This document shows, one piece after another, positions 1 to 11,132 of a DNA stretch of 64,000 bases (position 1 is its first letter; the number at the start of each line of letters is the position of its first letter). Origin of the DNA: Mammaliicoccus vitulinus (GTDB lineage: Bacteria > Bacillota > Bacilli > Staphylococcales > Staphylococcaceae); NCBI RefSeq assembly GCF_029024305.1, contig NZ_CP118974.1, positions 124,001 through 188,000 on the forward strand, read 5' to 3'. A program made the position numbers and the translations under genes. The notes under the pieces were generated by a model. It was not told the DNA's origin. It saw only the letters and a list, made by a program, of their open reading frames with translations, and ran no database searches.

Positions 1-619
1 TATTTCTAATTTGATCTAAAGTGATATGAAAAACATTCTCTGATTTAATTTCACCTTGGCTTTTTTCTTCTATAAAATCTGCCATTGACGTTGAATCAAA
101 TCCAAAAGTAGTATCATTAGCAAATTCACTTTCTGATACTGGGATATATTGATTATCTTCTTTTAAATAATGAATGCCTTTATATGTATAGCGATCGCCT
201 TCAAAGAATTCAGGTAAATAAAAGACGGCATTAAAAGGCTTTGTAGCTGTTTCATTTAAAACATTTGGTTCTAAATAAAAGTGACCACGCAATGTTGAAT
301 CTCCACGACTAATAATTAAATAAGGTTTATTTAATTTCTGTGATACATTTTCAATATTTTTACTTAGTTCTTGATGTAATTGTGTTGTTTCTAGTGCGTT
401 CAATGCGCGTGAATTCGTTAAAATATAAAACATATTGTTAGGTTGTTCAAATGCATCAGTTAAGAGCGATTCAGTCCAATCGGTATATACAGGTAAATCT
501 TTTACTGTTTGAGTTCCTGTTGGATCATCGTCTAAAACGACGATTTTGTAATCTAAACTTTCTAATTCTTTATTAAATGTGTCGTTTACATGTTGGTTTA
601 TTAAATCTTTATTTAACAT
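1..619 (-). CDS. Four-carbon acid sugar kinase (OtnK/YgbK, DUF1537 family), C-terminus beyond left edge
   Basis: The reverse strand from an ATG at 619 is open to the window edge, giving the first 206 residues. It carries the family's N-terminal signature DDDPTGTQTV near residues 28-37 and SRGDSTLRGHF near 105-115, with NSRAL between them. The family phosphorylates 3-oxo-tetronates or related four-carbon sugar acids in the cytoplasm, before a class II aldolase or decarboxylating dehydrogenase step. It starts 11 bases after the LtnD-like dehydrogenase stop, with AGGTG upstream, so the two are one operon with the dehydrogenase first. Exact substrate (threonate, erythronate or other) cannot be told from half a protein. 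Confidence 0.88.
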   Translation of the reverse strand, partial: MLNKDLINQHVNDTFNKELESLDYKIVVLDDDPTGTQTVKDLPVYTDWTESLLTDAFEQPNNMFYILTNSRALNALETTQLHQELSKNIENVSQKLNKPYLIISRGDSTLRGHFYLEPNVLNETATKPFNAVFYLPEFFEGDRYTYKGIHYLKEDNQYIPVSESEFANDTTFGFDSTSMADFIEEKSQGEIKSENVFHITLDQIRN

Positions 620-630
620 TTATTCATCAC

Positions 631-1506
631 CTACATATTATTGATTTTTTCAAAATATTTAATAATTCCAGCTTGATCATTTGATCCATTGCCTTGATTC
701 ACTTCAGATTTAAAAATTTCTTTCACTTGGTTTACGAGAGGCAGTGTTAAACCAATCGTATCTGCAGTAGAAGTAACATTTTTTAAGTCTTTCAAATTAA
801 TATCGAGCGTTCCTCCAGCTTGATAATCTTGTTCAATCATTTTAGGGAATTTTGCCTCCATAGCTGCTGATCCTGCTAATCCGTGTCTGATTGCTTCGAA
901 CATTTCATTTAAATCAATATCAAATTTTTTAGCTAATAGTACGCCTTCAGATAATGCTGCAATATTTGTGTTTACAATAATTTGGTTTGCTAATTTAACT
1001 ACGCTTCCAGATCCAACATCTCCAACTCTTATCACTGATTTAGATACGGGCTGTAATACTTTTTTAAGTTCTGGAAGTATCTCAGCATCACAACCAACCA
1101 TTACTGATAATTCACCTGTAATTGCTAAAGGTTCTCCACCACTCACCGGTGCATCGATGTATTTGATAGCTTTTTCTTCTAGTACTTTACTGATTTCAAG
1201 AGATTCATTTGGTGTAAGGGAACTCGTATCAATGACATATTTAATATTAATTTCATCTTTATCGAGAATTGAATCTTCTCCACTATATAAAACAGACTTA
1301 ACAATCGCACCATTTGGTAAAGATAGGAATAGATAATCTGCTTGTTTCGCCAGTTCATCTATTGAAACTACTTGTGCGCCTTCGTTAACCAATTCAGTTT
1401 CTGCTTCTTTATTCAAATCATTAACGAGTACTGTGTTATTTGCTTTTAGTAAGTTTTTAACCATAGGTTTACCCATAATGCCTAATCCAATAAATCCAAT
1501 ATTCAT
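631..1506 (-). CDS. 3-hydroxyisobutyrate dehydrogenase-family NAD(P) oxidoreductase, probable L-threonate dehydrogenase (LtnD-like)
   Basis: 291 residues, the normal family length. The Rossmann glycine motif GFIGLGIMG is at 4-12, the substrate loop DAPVSGG at 118-124, and the catalytic lysine lies in KLANQ at 171. Beta-hydroxyacid dehydrogenases oxidise the 2-hydroxyl of short sugar acids; LtnD feeds 2-oxo-tetronate to OtnI/OtnK enzymes. The kinase gene directly downstream supports a four-carbon acid role over valine catabolism or tartronate semialdehyde reduction. A GntR regulator is divergent from it across a 113-base gap holding operator-like repeats. Reductase activity on 2-hydroxy-3-oxopropionate (GarR) is the main alternative. 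Confidence 0.8.
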   Translation of the reverse strand: MNIGFIGLGIMGKPMVKNLLKANNTVLVNDLNKEAETELVNEGAQVVSIDELAKQADYLFLSLPNGAIVKSVLYSGEDSILDKDEINIKYVIDTSSLTPNESLEISKVLEEKAIKYIDAPVSGGEPLAITGELSVMVGCDAEILPELKKVLQPVSKSVIRVGDVGSGSVVKLANQIIVNTNIAALSEGVLLAKKFDIDLNEMFEAIRHGLAGSAAMEAKFPKMIEQDYQAGGTLDINLKDLKNVTSTADTIGLTLPLVNQVKEIFKSEVNQGNGSNDQAGIIKYFEKINNM

Positions 1507-1520
1507 ATTAATTCCTCCAA

Positions 1521-1570
1521 TGTAAGCGGTTACGTTAGATTGTATACCAAATTTAATTAAATGTATACAT
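1521..1570. promoter_or_regulatory. Divergent control region: cre-like site and two GTATAC operator half-sites
   Basis: A cre-like sequence TGTAAGCGGTTACG is at 1521-1534 (two mismatches to TGWAARCGYTWNCW). Two copies of the self-complementary core GTATAC sit at 1542-1547 (in TGTATACC) and 1563-1568 (in ATGTATACAT), 21 bases apart, about two helical turns. GntR/FadR proteins often bind GTATAC-like dyads, so this is a plausible operator for the adjacent regulator. Binding is inferred. Confidence 0.5.
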
Positions 1571-1619
1571 TTTAAAGTTGAAAAATTTATAGTAGTATAT
1601 AGACAAGGAGCTGAGTCTA

Positions 1620-2234
1620 TTGATACACAACGGTTTGACGGTATATCAAAAAATTAGAAATGACATTATTTCAGGTGAATTACAACAAAATGAAAAATTG
1701 ACAGAAGCTAAATTAGCAAAAAAATATAATGTGAGTAGAACGCCTATTAGAGAAGCGATTAAGCAGTTGGAAATCGAATATTTTATTAAAGACGGCTATG
1801 TTTTTGTTCCAACAAGTGAAGAATATAGAGCTATTTTTGAAATGAGAATTTTGTTAGAAACACATGCGTTAAGTAAAGCATGTATTGTTTATACAAAAGA
1901 AGATTTAGCAGAATTAAAAGGGTACACTGACATTGATATTAACCAAGAAGATGAAGAAACGATTATTGAAACGAACGACTTATTTCATCAAAAAATAATG
2001 AAAGCAACAAACAATCAGTTCATCATAGACACTTATCAGAAGTTGAAAAGTTATATTTATTTATTTAGTAAAACAGTTATTGATAAGAGAAGACCTGGTC
2101 TGATTGAAGAACATAAAGCCATTGTAGAAGCAATGATTAATCATGATGATAAACGAGCGGTTCAATTACTAGAAGAACACTTAAAAAAAGATTTAGAATT
2201 CAGTCTGTATTATTTAATTAATAATACAAATTAA
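1620..2234 (+). CDS. GntR family transcriptional regulator (FadR/FCD subfamily)
   Basis: 204 residues starting at TTG, nine bases after AAGGAG at 1605-1610. The N-terminal winged helix-turn-helix holds the family pattern LAKKYNVSRTPIREAIKQLE (about residues 31-50). The rest is an alpha-helical FCD ligand domain, with conserved metal/ligand positions suggested by FHQKIM near 123 and EEHKAI near 161. Divergent placement beside the sugar-acid operon suggests it represses that operon and itself and responds to a pathway intermediate; this is inference. Confidence 0.87.
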   Translation: MIHNGLTVYQKIRNDIISGELQQNEKLTEAKLAKKYNVSRTPIREAIKQLEIEYFIKDGYVFVPTSEEYRAIFEMRILLETHALSKACIVYTKEDLAELKGYTDIDINQEDEETIIETNDLFHQKIMKATNNQFIIDTYQKLKSYIYLFSKTVIDKRRPGLIEEHKAIVEAMINHDDKRAVQLLEEHLKKDLEFSLYYLINNTN

Positions 2235-2242
2235 TAATGACC

Positions 2243-2275
2243 AAATCCCATGCTATTTGGATTAGCATGGGATTT
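2243..2275. terminator. Bidirectional rho-independent terminator between gntR and adh
   Basis: A perfect 13-bp stem (AAATCCCATGCTA at 2243-2255 with its complement at 2263-2275) encloses a 7-base loop. It lies between convergent genes and T/A-rich tracts follow on both strands. Confidence 0.75.
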
Positions 2276-2334
2276 AATCATTTTATTTATAAAAAAATAA
2301 TGCCCATATATTATGGACACCATTTTTAAAAATA

Positions 2335-3375
2335 TTACATTGTACTTGTATCAATAACGAAACGATATTTAACATCTGAAGATAAGACTCTTTCATATGC
2401 TTCATCAATTTGATCAGCTGAAATTAATTCGATTTGTGGTTCAATGTTGTGTTTTGAACAGAAATCTAACATTTCTTGAGTTTCTCTAATACCACCAATT
2501 GCTGAACCTGCAAATGATCTACGATGTCCTATTAAATTTGCAACTCGTAATGATATAGGCTCTGCTGGTGCACCAACGTTAACGATTGTACCGTCTAATG
2601 CTAATAATTTAAGGTAATCATCTATTTTTAAGTTAGCACTTACTGTATTAATAATTAAATCAAATGAGCTTGCAAGTTGTTCAAATGTTGCTTCATCACT
2701 TGTTGCATAATAATGAGAAGCGCCTAATTTCAAGCCGTCTTCTTTTTTATTTAATGTTCGTGATAATACTGTTACTTCAGCGCCCATAGCATGTGCAATT
2801 TGAACAGCCATGTGTCCAAGTCCACCCATACCGATAACAGCTACATTTTTACCTTCGTATGCTTTCCAGTGATTTAAAGGTGAATACGTCGTAATACCAG
2901 CACAAAGTAATGGTGCAGCGGCGTCTAAACCAATATTATCAGGAATGCGTAGTACAAAATCTTCATGTACGACTATATGTGTTGAGTAGCCGCCTTGAGT
3001 TGGTTCGCCATATCTATCCGTACCTGCATATGTGCCAACGTTTCCTTTTAAGCAGTACTGTTCTTCGCCGTTTTGACAATGTTCACATTCACCACAAGAG
3101 TCTACCATGCAACCAACGCCGACACGGTCATCGATTTGATATTTACTGACATCAGAACCGACTTCTTTAACAATACCAGCGATTTCATGACCCGGTACTA
3201 ATGGGTAGTTAACAGGACCCCATTCTCCATGTGCAGTGTGAATATCTGAGTGACATATTCCTGCGTATTTAATTTCTATTAAAATATCATGTTTATCAAG
3301 ATCACGTCTTGTAATTTCTGTAGCGTAAAAATTGGAATCCGGACTGTTTACAGCTCTTGCTTTAGCATTCATCAT
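2335..3375 (-). CDS. Zinc-dependent NAD(P) alcohol dehydrogenase (MDR, cinnamyl alcohol dehydrogenase/YahK type)
   Basis: 346 residues with the full MDR layout. Catalytic zinc ligands are C41, H63-E64 (in GHE) and C158. The structural zinc cysteines are C94, C97, C100 and C108, and the dinucleotide motif GMGGLG is at 182-187. This subfamily reduces aldehydes, usually with NADPH, in the cytoplasm. Two tandem ATGs open the gene and GGAGG lies nine bases before the first. It is monocistronic and convergent with the GntR gene. The upstream 250 bases to licT show no gene. Physiological substrate is unknown. Confidence 0.88.
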   Translation of the reverse strand: MMNAKARAVNSPDSNFYATEITRRDLDKHDILIEIKYAGICHSDIHTAHGEWGPVNYPLVPGHEIAGIVKEVGSDVSKYQIDDRVGVGCMVDSCGECEHCQNGEEQYCLKGNVGTYAGTDRYGEPTQGGYSTHIVVHEDFVLRIPDNIGLDAAAPLLCAGITTYSPLNHWKAYEGKNVAVIGMGGLGHMAVQIAHAMGAEVTVLSRTLNKKEDGLKLGASHYYATSDEATFEQLASSFDLIINTVSANLKIDDYLKLLALDGTIVNVGAPAEPISLRVANLIGHRRSFAGSAIGGIRETQEMLDFCSKHNIEPQIELISADQIDEAYERVLSSDVKYRFVIDTSTM

Positions 3376-3626
3376 AAATTAATTCCTCCGTTACTTATGT
3401 GATAGAATATCATTATTAATATTCTTCATTGTTTATAATAGACCCTTGAGTATAGTCTACGTCAATTAATATGACTCACTTATGAGACATGTTGTGGTCT
3501 CTGTGAAAATAATATTTAGCTTTAAATGGCTTGTATGTTAGCAATTCTTTTGAGTTGGTTCAGTATTTCATTGATATTCATTCTAACTGTATGGCAAAAT
3601 GTATGTAATACATTAAGGGGTGTCAT

Positions 3627-4469
3627 ATGAAGATAAATAAAATCATAAATAACAATGTGATTAGTGTCATCCAAAACAATCGTGAGCGTGTTGTGATGGG
3701 GAAAGGGATTGGGTTTCAAAAACAAGAGGGTGACATCGTTGAGGAGTCGAAGATTGAAAAGATTTTTAATCTAAGTAATGAAGAGATATCTGAACGTTTC
3801 AAAACGTTATTAATTGAAGTGCCGATTGAGGTTGTACAAGCTGTTGAGAAAATTATTGAAGTTGCAAAGGTTAAATATCATAAAGATTTAAGCGATACGA
3901 TTTATGTTGCACTGACTGATCATATTAACTTTGCAATTGAGCGTCAACAAGAAGGTATGGCTATAAAAAATGGCTTGCTATGGGAAATTAAAAAATTCTA
4001 TCCTTCAGAGTACGAAATCGGGATGCGTGCTTTGGATTGGATCTATGAAATTGTCGGTGTGACATTGCCAGTTGATGAAGCAGCTTTCATCGCCATTCAT
4101 TTATTAAATGCAGAGCATAATAATTTTGCAGATTTTAATCAAGTGACTGAAATGGTACAGAATATTTTAAGTTTAGTGAAATATCACTTTAGATTAGACT
4201 TTGATGAAGAAAGCTTAACTTACTTCAGATTTGTGACACATTTAAAATTTCTTGCACAACGTATTATTTCTGAGCATCCACTGGATACGAGTGAGGTTGA
4301 GCTTTACGATATTGTAAAAGAGAAGTACAAAGATGCGTTTAAGTGTGTGAAGAAGATTGAAAACTTTTTACTGAAAAAGTATCAATATGATATGACACAT
4401 GACGAAGCTTTATATTTAACGATTCATATACAGAGATTAATATCCAGAAATGAAAGCGTTGACAATTGA
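3627..4469 (+). CDS. licT: BglG/LicT family transcription antiterminator
   Basis: 280 residues: an N-terminal CAT RNA-binding domain (about 1-55), then two PTS regulation domains (PRD1 about 65-170, PRD2 about 171-280). All four regulatory histidines of the family are visible at H99, H157, H204 and H266. Such proteins bind a RAT hairpin when beta-glucosides are present and stop a terminator from forming; EII phosphorylates PRD1 to inactivate, HPr phosphorylates PRD2 to activate. A RAT/terminator lies directly downstream, before the PTS gene, which identifies the target. It lies immediately upstream of the operon on the same strand. Confidence 0.93.
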   Translation: MKINKIINNNVISVIQNNRERVVMGKGIGFQKQEGDIVEESKIEKIFNLSNEEISERFKTLLIEVPIEVVQAVEKIIEVAKVKYHKDLSDTIYVALTDHINFAIERQQEGMAIKNGLLWEIKKFYPSEYEIGMRALDWIYEIVGVTLPVDEAAFIAIHLLNAEHNNFADFNQVTEMVQNILSLVKYHFRLDFDEESLTYFRFVTHLKFLAQRIISEHPLDTSEVELYDIVKEKYKDAFKCVKKIENFLLKKYQYDMTHDEALYLTIHIQRLISRNESVDN

Positions 4470-4486
4470 AAATTATGTGCTATATT
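4451..4486 (+). promoter_or_regulatory. Promoter of the beta-glucoside operon with overlapping cre site
   Basis: A -35 TTGACA (4459-4464), 16-base spacer and -10 TATATT (4481-4486) make a strong sigma-A promoter. The cre-like sequence TGAAAGCGTTGACA (4451-4464, one mismatch) covers the -35 and the last codons of licT, so CcpA would block this promoter when glucose is present. Confidence 0.7.
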
Positions 4487-4523
4487 TATGTTAACAAAAC
4501 AAAATAAACAAATTAATTGTTTA

Positions 4524-4616
4524 GGATTGTAACTGTTCGGCAGGCGAGACCTAAACCATTAATAGATGAATTTATCTTAGGATGAGTATGTCTATTTATG
4601 GTTTAGGTCTCTTTTT
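4524..4616 (+). promoter_or_regulatory. Ribonucleic antiterminator (RAT) overlapping a leader terminator
   Basis: The leader contains GGATTGTAACTG...CGGCAGGCGAGACC (4524-4552), matching the LicT/SacT class RAT, which folds as a hairpin with two internal loops. Its 3' part overlaps the left arm of a terminator: GAGACCTAAACCAT (4546-4559) pairs perfectly with 4598-4611, followed by five T. The two structures exclude each other, so LicT binding permits read-through into the PTS gene. Confidence 0.92.
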
Positions 4617-4646
4617 ATTGTTCTAAACAATACGGGAGTGAAAAAA

Positions 4647-7942
<3,296 letters not shown>

Positions 7943-8080
7943 ATACAGGATAAGAAATATCTCTTATTAAGAAAATAATTGAAAGTGGTATAATAAATAT
8001 TTGTATAGTTATAAGAAACCATAAATTTATTAATTAAAATTATTTCTAAATATCAATTATTTTCTGAAAGGGTATTAGTT

Positions 8081-9019
8081 ATGTTCAATATCGGGTTAAA
8101 AAGAATACCAATCGCAATAAGCGGATTGGCATTAGGGATTATGGCGTTAAGTAATTTGTTTTATCATTTAAACTTAACGTCTATTGGATTGTTCGTCTTT
8201 ATTATTTCCTGTGCAATACTTTCAATAGTAGCTTTGAAATGGATCGTCTATCCTACAATGTTTTTAAAAGAGCTTAAAAATATTAATACGTTCGCGATTC
8301 TACCTACGTTACCAATGGCGTTAATGCTATTGGTGTTTATTGTTAAAACGGAATTTTTAGTGGAGACATATGTTTTAAATATTGTTTGGTATGCTGCTAT
8401 TTTATTACATGCGAGCTTTATCGTGATATTTATAGGATTTTACGCGTTTAGAAATTTTAAATCATGGCCAAATACGAGTTGGTTTGTAATGTTTGTGGGC
8501 ATAGGTGTTATAGGTGAAACGTCAGCTGCGTTTAACATCAGTATAGGTCATCTAGCGACAATTGTAGGGTCTATATTTTTAATGCTTATTCTTGGATATG
8601 TATTATTTAATAAAGCTTGGCAAAATTATAACCAAGAACAATTTCCAATGGTGATCATTATGAGTGCGCCAGCAGCGTTATGTTTAAATGGATATATTTT
8701 AAATAATTCGAGTTACTCTATAGTATATGTATCTATATTTTTAGTGCTTTCACAAATGCTATTTTTATTCACTTTAATATTTTTACCTAAAATTATACAA
8801 AGGGGATTTAAAGTGTCCTTTTCAGCACTAACATTTCCATGGGTCATAACTGCAGCATCACTATATAATGTAAATCAAAATATTTATATTAATGAAACAA
8901 TAACGAATATCGGCAATGTTCTATCAATTATAGACATCATTTGGGCAGCACTCGTTGTGGTTTATGTTATATATAAATATATCGTTTTCTTAACGACAAA
9001 AGATGTCGTTTATGGGTAG
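8081..9019 (+). CDS. TDT family transporter (TehA/SLAC1-like tellurite-resistance/dicarboxylate family)
   Basis: 312 residues with about ten hydrophobic helices, the size of the TehA/SLAC1 fold. The opening RIPIAISGLALGIMALSN matches the first helix of the family (P-x-x-x-x-G-L), and later conserved positions such as GETSAAF fit helix 5. Members are anion or C4-dicarboxylate channels; the substrate here is not predictable. An AAAGGG Shine-Dalgarno precedes the ATG. It is separated from bglA by 138 AT-rich bases and ended by its own terminator, so it is probably monocistronic. Confidence 0.78.
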   Translation: MFNIGLKRIPIAISGLALGIMALSNLFYHLNLTSIGLFVFIISCAILSIVALKWIVYPTMFLKELKNINTFAILPTLPMALMLLVFIVKTEFLVETYVLNIVWYAAILLHASFIVIFIGFYAFRNFKSWPNTSWFVMFVGIGVIGETSAAFNISIGHLATIVGSIFLMLILGYVLFNKAWQNYNQEQFPMVIIMSAPAALCLNGYILNNSSYSIVYVSIFLVLSQMLFLFTLIFLPKIIQRGFKVSFSALTFPWVITAASLYNVNQNIYINETITNIGNVLSIIDIIWAALVVVYVIYKYIVFLTTKDVVYG

Positions 9020-9038
9020 AGCATTATATAAGAAACTA

Positions 9039-9077
9039 GAAGCAACGGCAATTAAAATGTCATTGCTTCTTTTTTTA
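9039..9077 (+). terminator. Terminator after the TDT gene
   Basis: Stem AGAAGCAA (9039-9046) with TTGCTTCT (9063-9070), then a run of T. Confidence 0.75.
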
Positions 9078-9176
9078 GTGATTTTACTGGTAAAAATGTA
9101 AAACATTGATAAACTAATTAAGAGAATATAAAAATTTTATTTCATATAAATAATTGAATAAAAGGAGTGTATTAAT

Positions 9177-9266
9177 ATGATGTACATTGGTGCTTTAATA
9201 CCTGTTTTTATAGTTGGTTTTATCGTAATGGCTATTTTAGAGGAGAAAAAGAAAAATCGTAAATAA
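9177..9266 (+). CDS. 29-residue single-span membrane peptide
   Basis: Too short for usual gene calling. A strong AAAGGAGTG at about 9161-9169 lies eight bases before the ATG at 9177. The peptide is MMYIGALIPVFIVGFIVMAI followed by a charged tail (EE, then KKK, NRK) and TAA at 9264. It has one hydrophobic helix (about 3-21), outside-in by the positive-inside rule. An AT-rich 14-bp hairpin begins at the stop codon. Function is unknown; regulatory peptide, transporter accessory subunit or toxin are all open. No antisense RNA signal was recognised. Confidence 0.6.
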   Translation: MMYIGALIPVFIVGFIVMAILEEKKKNRK

Positions 9267-9316
9267 TATTATATAGATAAATGAATTTAATATTGTTAAT
9301 CTATATAATATTTTTG
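9265..9316 (+). terminator. AT-rich hairpin closing the small-peptide gene
   Basis: AATATTATATAGAT (9265-9278) pairs perfectly with 9299-9312 across a 20-base loop, followed by T-rich sequence. Low GC makes it a weak terminator, but its position at the stop codon fits. Confidence 0.5.
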
Positions 9317-9382
9317 AAATTCATTTGCTATATATTACTATTCTTTTGTATAATGTAACTATCAAATGGTAGGAGGACATTC

Positions 9383-9892
9383 ATGGACAATTCACAAAAT
9401 CAAGTTATAGAAAGTTACAAAGATTTTTGGAAGCGTTTCGTAGATATTAATGGAAGGTCTGATCGTCCCGACTTTTGGCATCCGTTTTGGATTAATTTTG
9501 TAATTACTAGTCTTTTAGGAATAGTGTCAGCAGGCTTTTTAAGTGGACTATTTGCCTTGGCTATTATCATTCCTACTTTTACAGTGATGGTGAGAAGGTT
9601 ACACGATTCGAATCGTACAATGCTTCTGGCAATTGTATATCATATTAGTGGCGTTATCGCTGGATTATTTGTAGCGATATTCATCGTTACTTTTGTATTT
9701 GCATCAAATTCTGGAAGTGGTACTTTAATTGGTCTGGCACTTATAACAGGCCCAATTTTCATGATTATTGGCGTAGTGATCATGCTTTACACTTTATACT
9801 TATTAGTCGCGCCTGGTAATAGAGAACCTAATAACTATGGTTCAGGTGGTAGCACTCAAATCGCACCGCAGCCACAAGTTAATGTTGAATAG
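9383..9892 (+). CDS. DUF805 family membrane protein
   Basis: 169 residues. The opening FVDINGRSDRPDFW is the DUF805 N-terminal motif (F-x-x-R-x-x-R-x-x-FW), followed by about four membrane segments with VRRLHDSN between the second and third, which is the second conserved motif. The C-terminal 25 residues are a polar, Gly/Asn/Gln-rich cytoplasmic tail. AGGAGG precedes the ATG. The family has no established biochemical role. It is closed by a strong terminator. Confidence 0.85.
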   Translation: MDNSQNQVIESYKDFWKRFVDINGRSDRPDFWHPFWINFVITSLLGIVSAGFLSGLFALAIIIPTFTVMVRRLHDSNRTMLLAIVYHISGVIAGLFVAIFIVTFVFASNSGSGTLIGLALITGPIFMIIGVVIMLYTLYLLVAPGNREPNNYGSGGSTQIAPQPQVNVE

Positions 9893-9900
9893 TAAAAAAG

Positions 9901-9927
9901 GGGAATTGCACTGTGCAATTCCCTTTA
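9901..9927 (+). terminator. Terminator after the DUF805 gene
   Basis: GGGAATTGCA (9901-9910) and TGCAATTCCC (9914-9923) form a tight 10-bp stem with a 3-base loop, then TTT. Confidence 0.8.
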
Positions 9928-9961
9928 TCATATTTAAGGTTAATAATTGGAGGTCAAATAT

Positions 9962-10507
9962 ATGTCTATATTTTCTATAGGTCATTATAATTATGAGTTA
10001 GATACATTTTTAGAAATGTTGAAAAAAGCTAATATAACGATGATCGTTGATGTTCGTGCATTTCCTAATAGCAAACGCCATCCCGAATACAATAAAGAAT
10101 CATTTGAACAATGGTTAGCGGATCAGAATGTAAATTATCAGCATATACAATTATTAGGTGGTCGACGAAAGTAATCACAAGAAGTTGGACCTACTCTAAA
10201 TGAAGGATGGGAAAATCAATCATTTCATAATTATGCAGATTATACATTAACAGATGATTTTAAAATAGGCATCAATGAATTAATCGAAAATAGTAAAAAA
10301 TATACTGTAGCAATGCTGTGCGCAGAGCAACATCCATCCAGATGTCATCGATTAATTATAAGCAATTGGTTAGTCGCACATGACATAGAGGTCAATCATA
10401 TTATATTGAGAGATAAAGATGGCATAAAAATCGTACCACATCAATTAGGTCAATGGGGCGCCATGCCAATTATAGAAGATGATGGTGAAGTAGTTTATCC
10501 TAAATAA
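9962..10507 (+). pseudogene. DUF488 family protein interrupted by one in-frame stop codon
   Basis: A single reading frame of 181 codons from ATG 9962 (GGAGGT seven bases upstream) is broken only by TAA at 10172-10174, codon 71. Before it lie the DUF488 signatures SIGHYNYEL and VDVRAFPNSKRHPEYN and LGGRRK; after it, in the same frame, continue the family's LCAEQHPSRCHR motif (about codons 118-129) and a normal C-terminus. One base change at codon 71 (for example from CAA, AAA or GAA) would restore it. It could be a recent nonsense mutation, a sequencing error, or a read-through event; no readthrough signal was recognised. Confidence 0.85.
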
Positions 10508-10570
10508 AGCAATAGATACCAAGAAAACATGGTTATACCGCTGCTATTAAAAGCAGAAGGTGCTGATTGT

Positions 10571-10985
10571 GCTAATAAGGCTACTGTTAAAAGCAAGATT
10601 ACGGGAATGTGCAAATAAGGATAGTCATAAAAGCAAAACAGGCGAAACATGCAAATAAGGATAGCTATAAAAGCAAAATAGCGAGAACATGCTAATAAGG
10701 CTACTGTTAAAAGCAAGATTACGGGAATGTGCTAATAAGGCTACTGTTAAAAGCAAGAGGTGCGAGAATGTACTAATAAGGCTACTGTTAAAAGCAAGAT
10801 TACGAGAAAGTGCTAATAAGGCTACTGTTAAAAGCAAGATTGCGAGAACATGCTCGTAAGGCTATTGTTAAAAGCAAAAGTTGCCGAACATGCTAATAAG
10901 GGTAGCCATAAAAGCAAAACAGCCGAAACATGCAAATAAGGATGGCCATAAAAGCAAAACAGCCATAACATGCTAATAAGCAATC
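10571..10985. repeat. 40-bp tandem repeat array 1 (about 10 units)
   Basis: Unit starts (GCTAATAAGG or close variants) fall at 10571, 10611, 10651, 10691, 10731, 10772, 10812, 10852, 10892, 10932 and 10972, a 40-base period with one 41. Each unit has two conserved blocks, TGCTAATAAGG and TTAAAAGCAAGA, and two variable stretches. The blocks are mutually complementary at their ends (TGCT..TAA with TTA..AGCA), so each unit is a degenerate dyad. The array fills the convergent gap between the DUF488 pseudogene and the GH120 gene. Frames rotate through it, so the apparent minus-strand reading frames here are not genes. Confidence 0.9.
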
Positions 10986-11033
10986 TATAACATAGACAAG
11001 CATGCACATACAAAATCGCGAAATGACATTAAA

Positions 11034-11089
11034 AAATAAGCATATCACCGTATTTACTGAGAAAAATCAGTCGCGTGATATGCTTATTT
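11034..11089. terminator. Bidirectional terminator after the beta-xylosidase operon
   Basis: AAATAAGCATATCAC (11034-11048) is perfectly complementary to 11075-11089, with a second small hairpin (CTGA...TCAG) inside the loop. It lies just past the GH120 stop. Confidence 0.75.
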
Positions 11090-11132
11090 ATTTTGAGTAG
11101 AGCTTTATGTCTCAAGCTCTATCATTTATTCA

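Noticed and set aside
4638-4646. GTG start for the beta-glucoside PTS gene
   Set aside because: It lies inside the Shine-Dalgarno GGGAGTG; ATG 4647 has correct spacing.
10495-11013. Minus-strand reading frames of 60-73 codons rich in LLLTVALLA and NSSLIS
   Set aside because: They are translations of the 40-bp repeat, whose length shifts the frame every unit. They have no ribosome sites.
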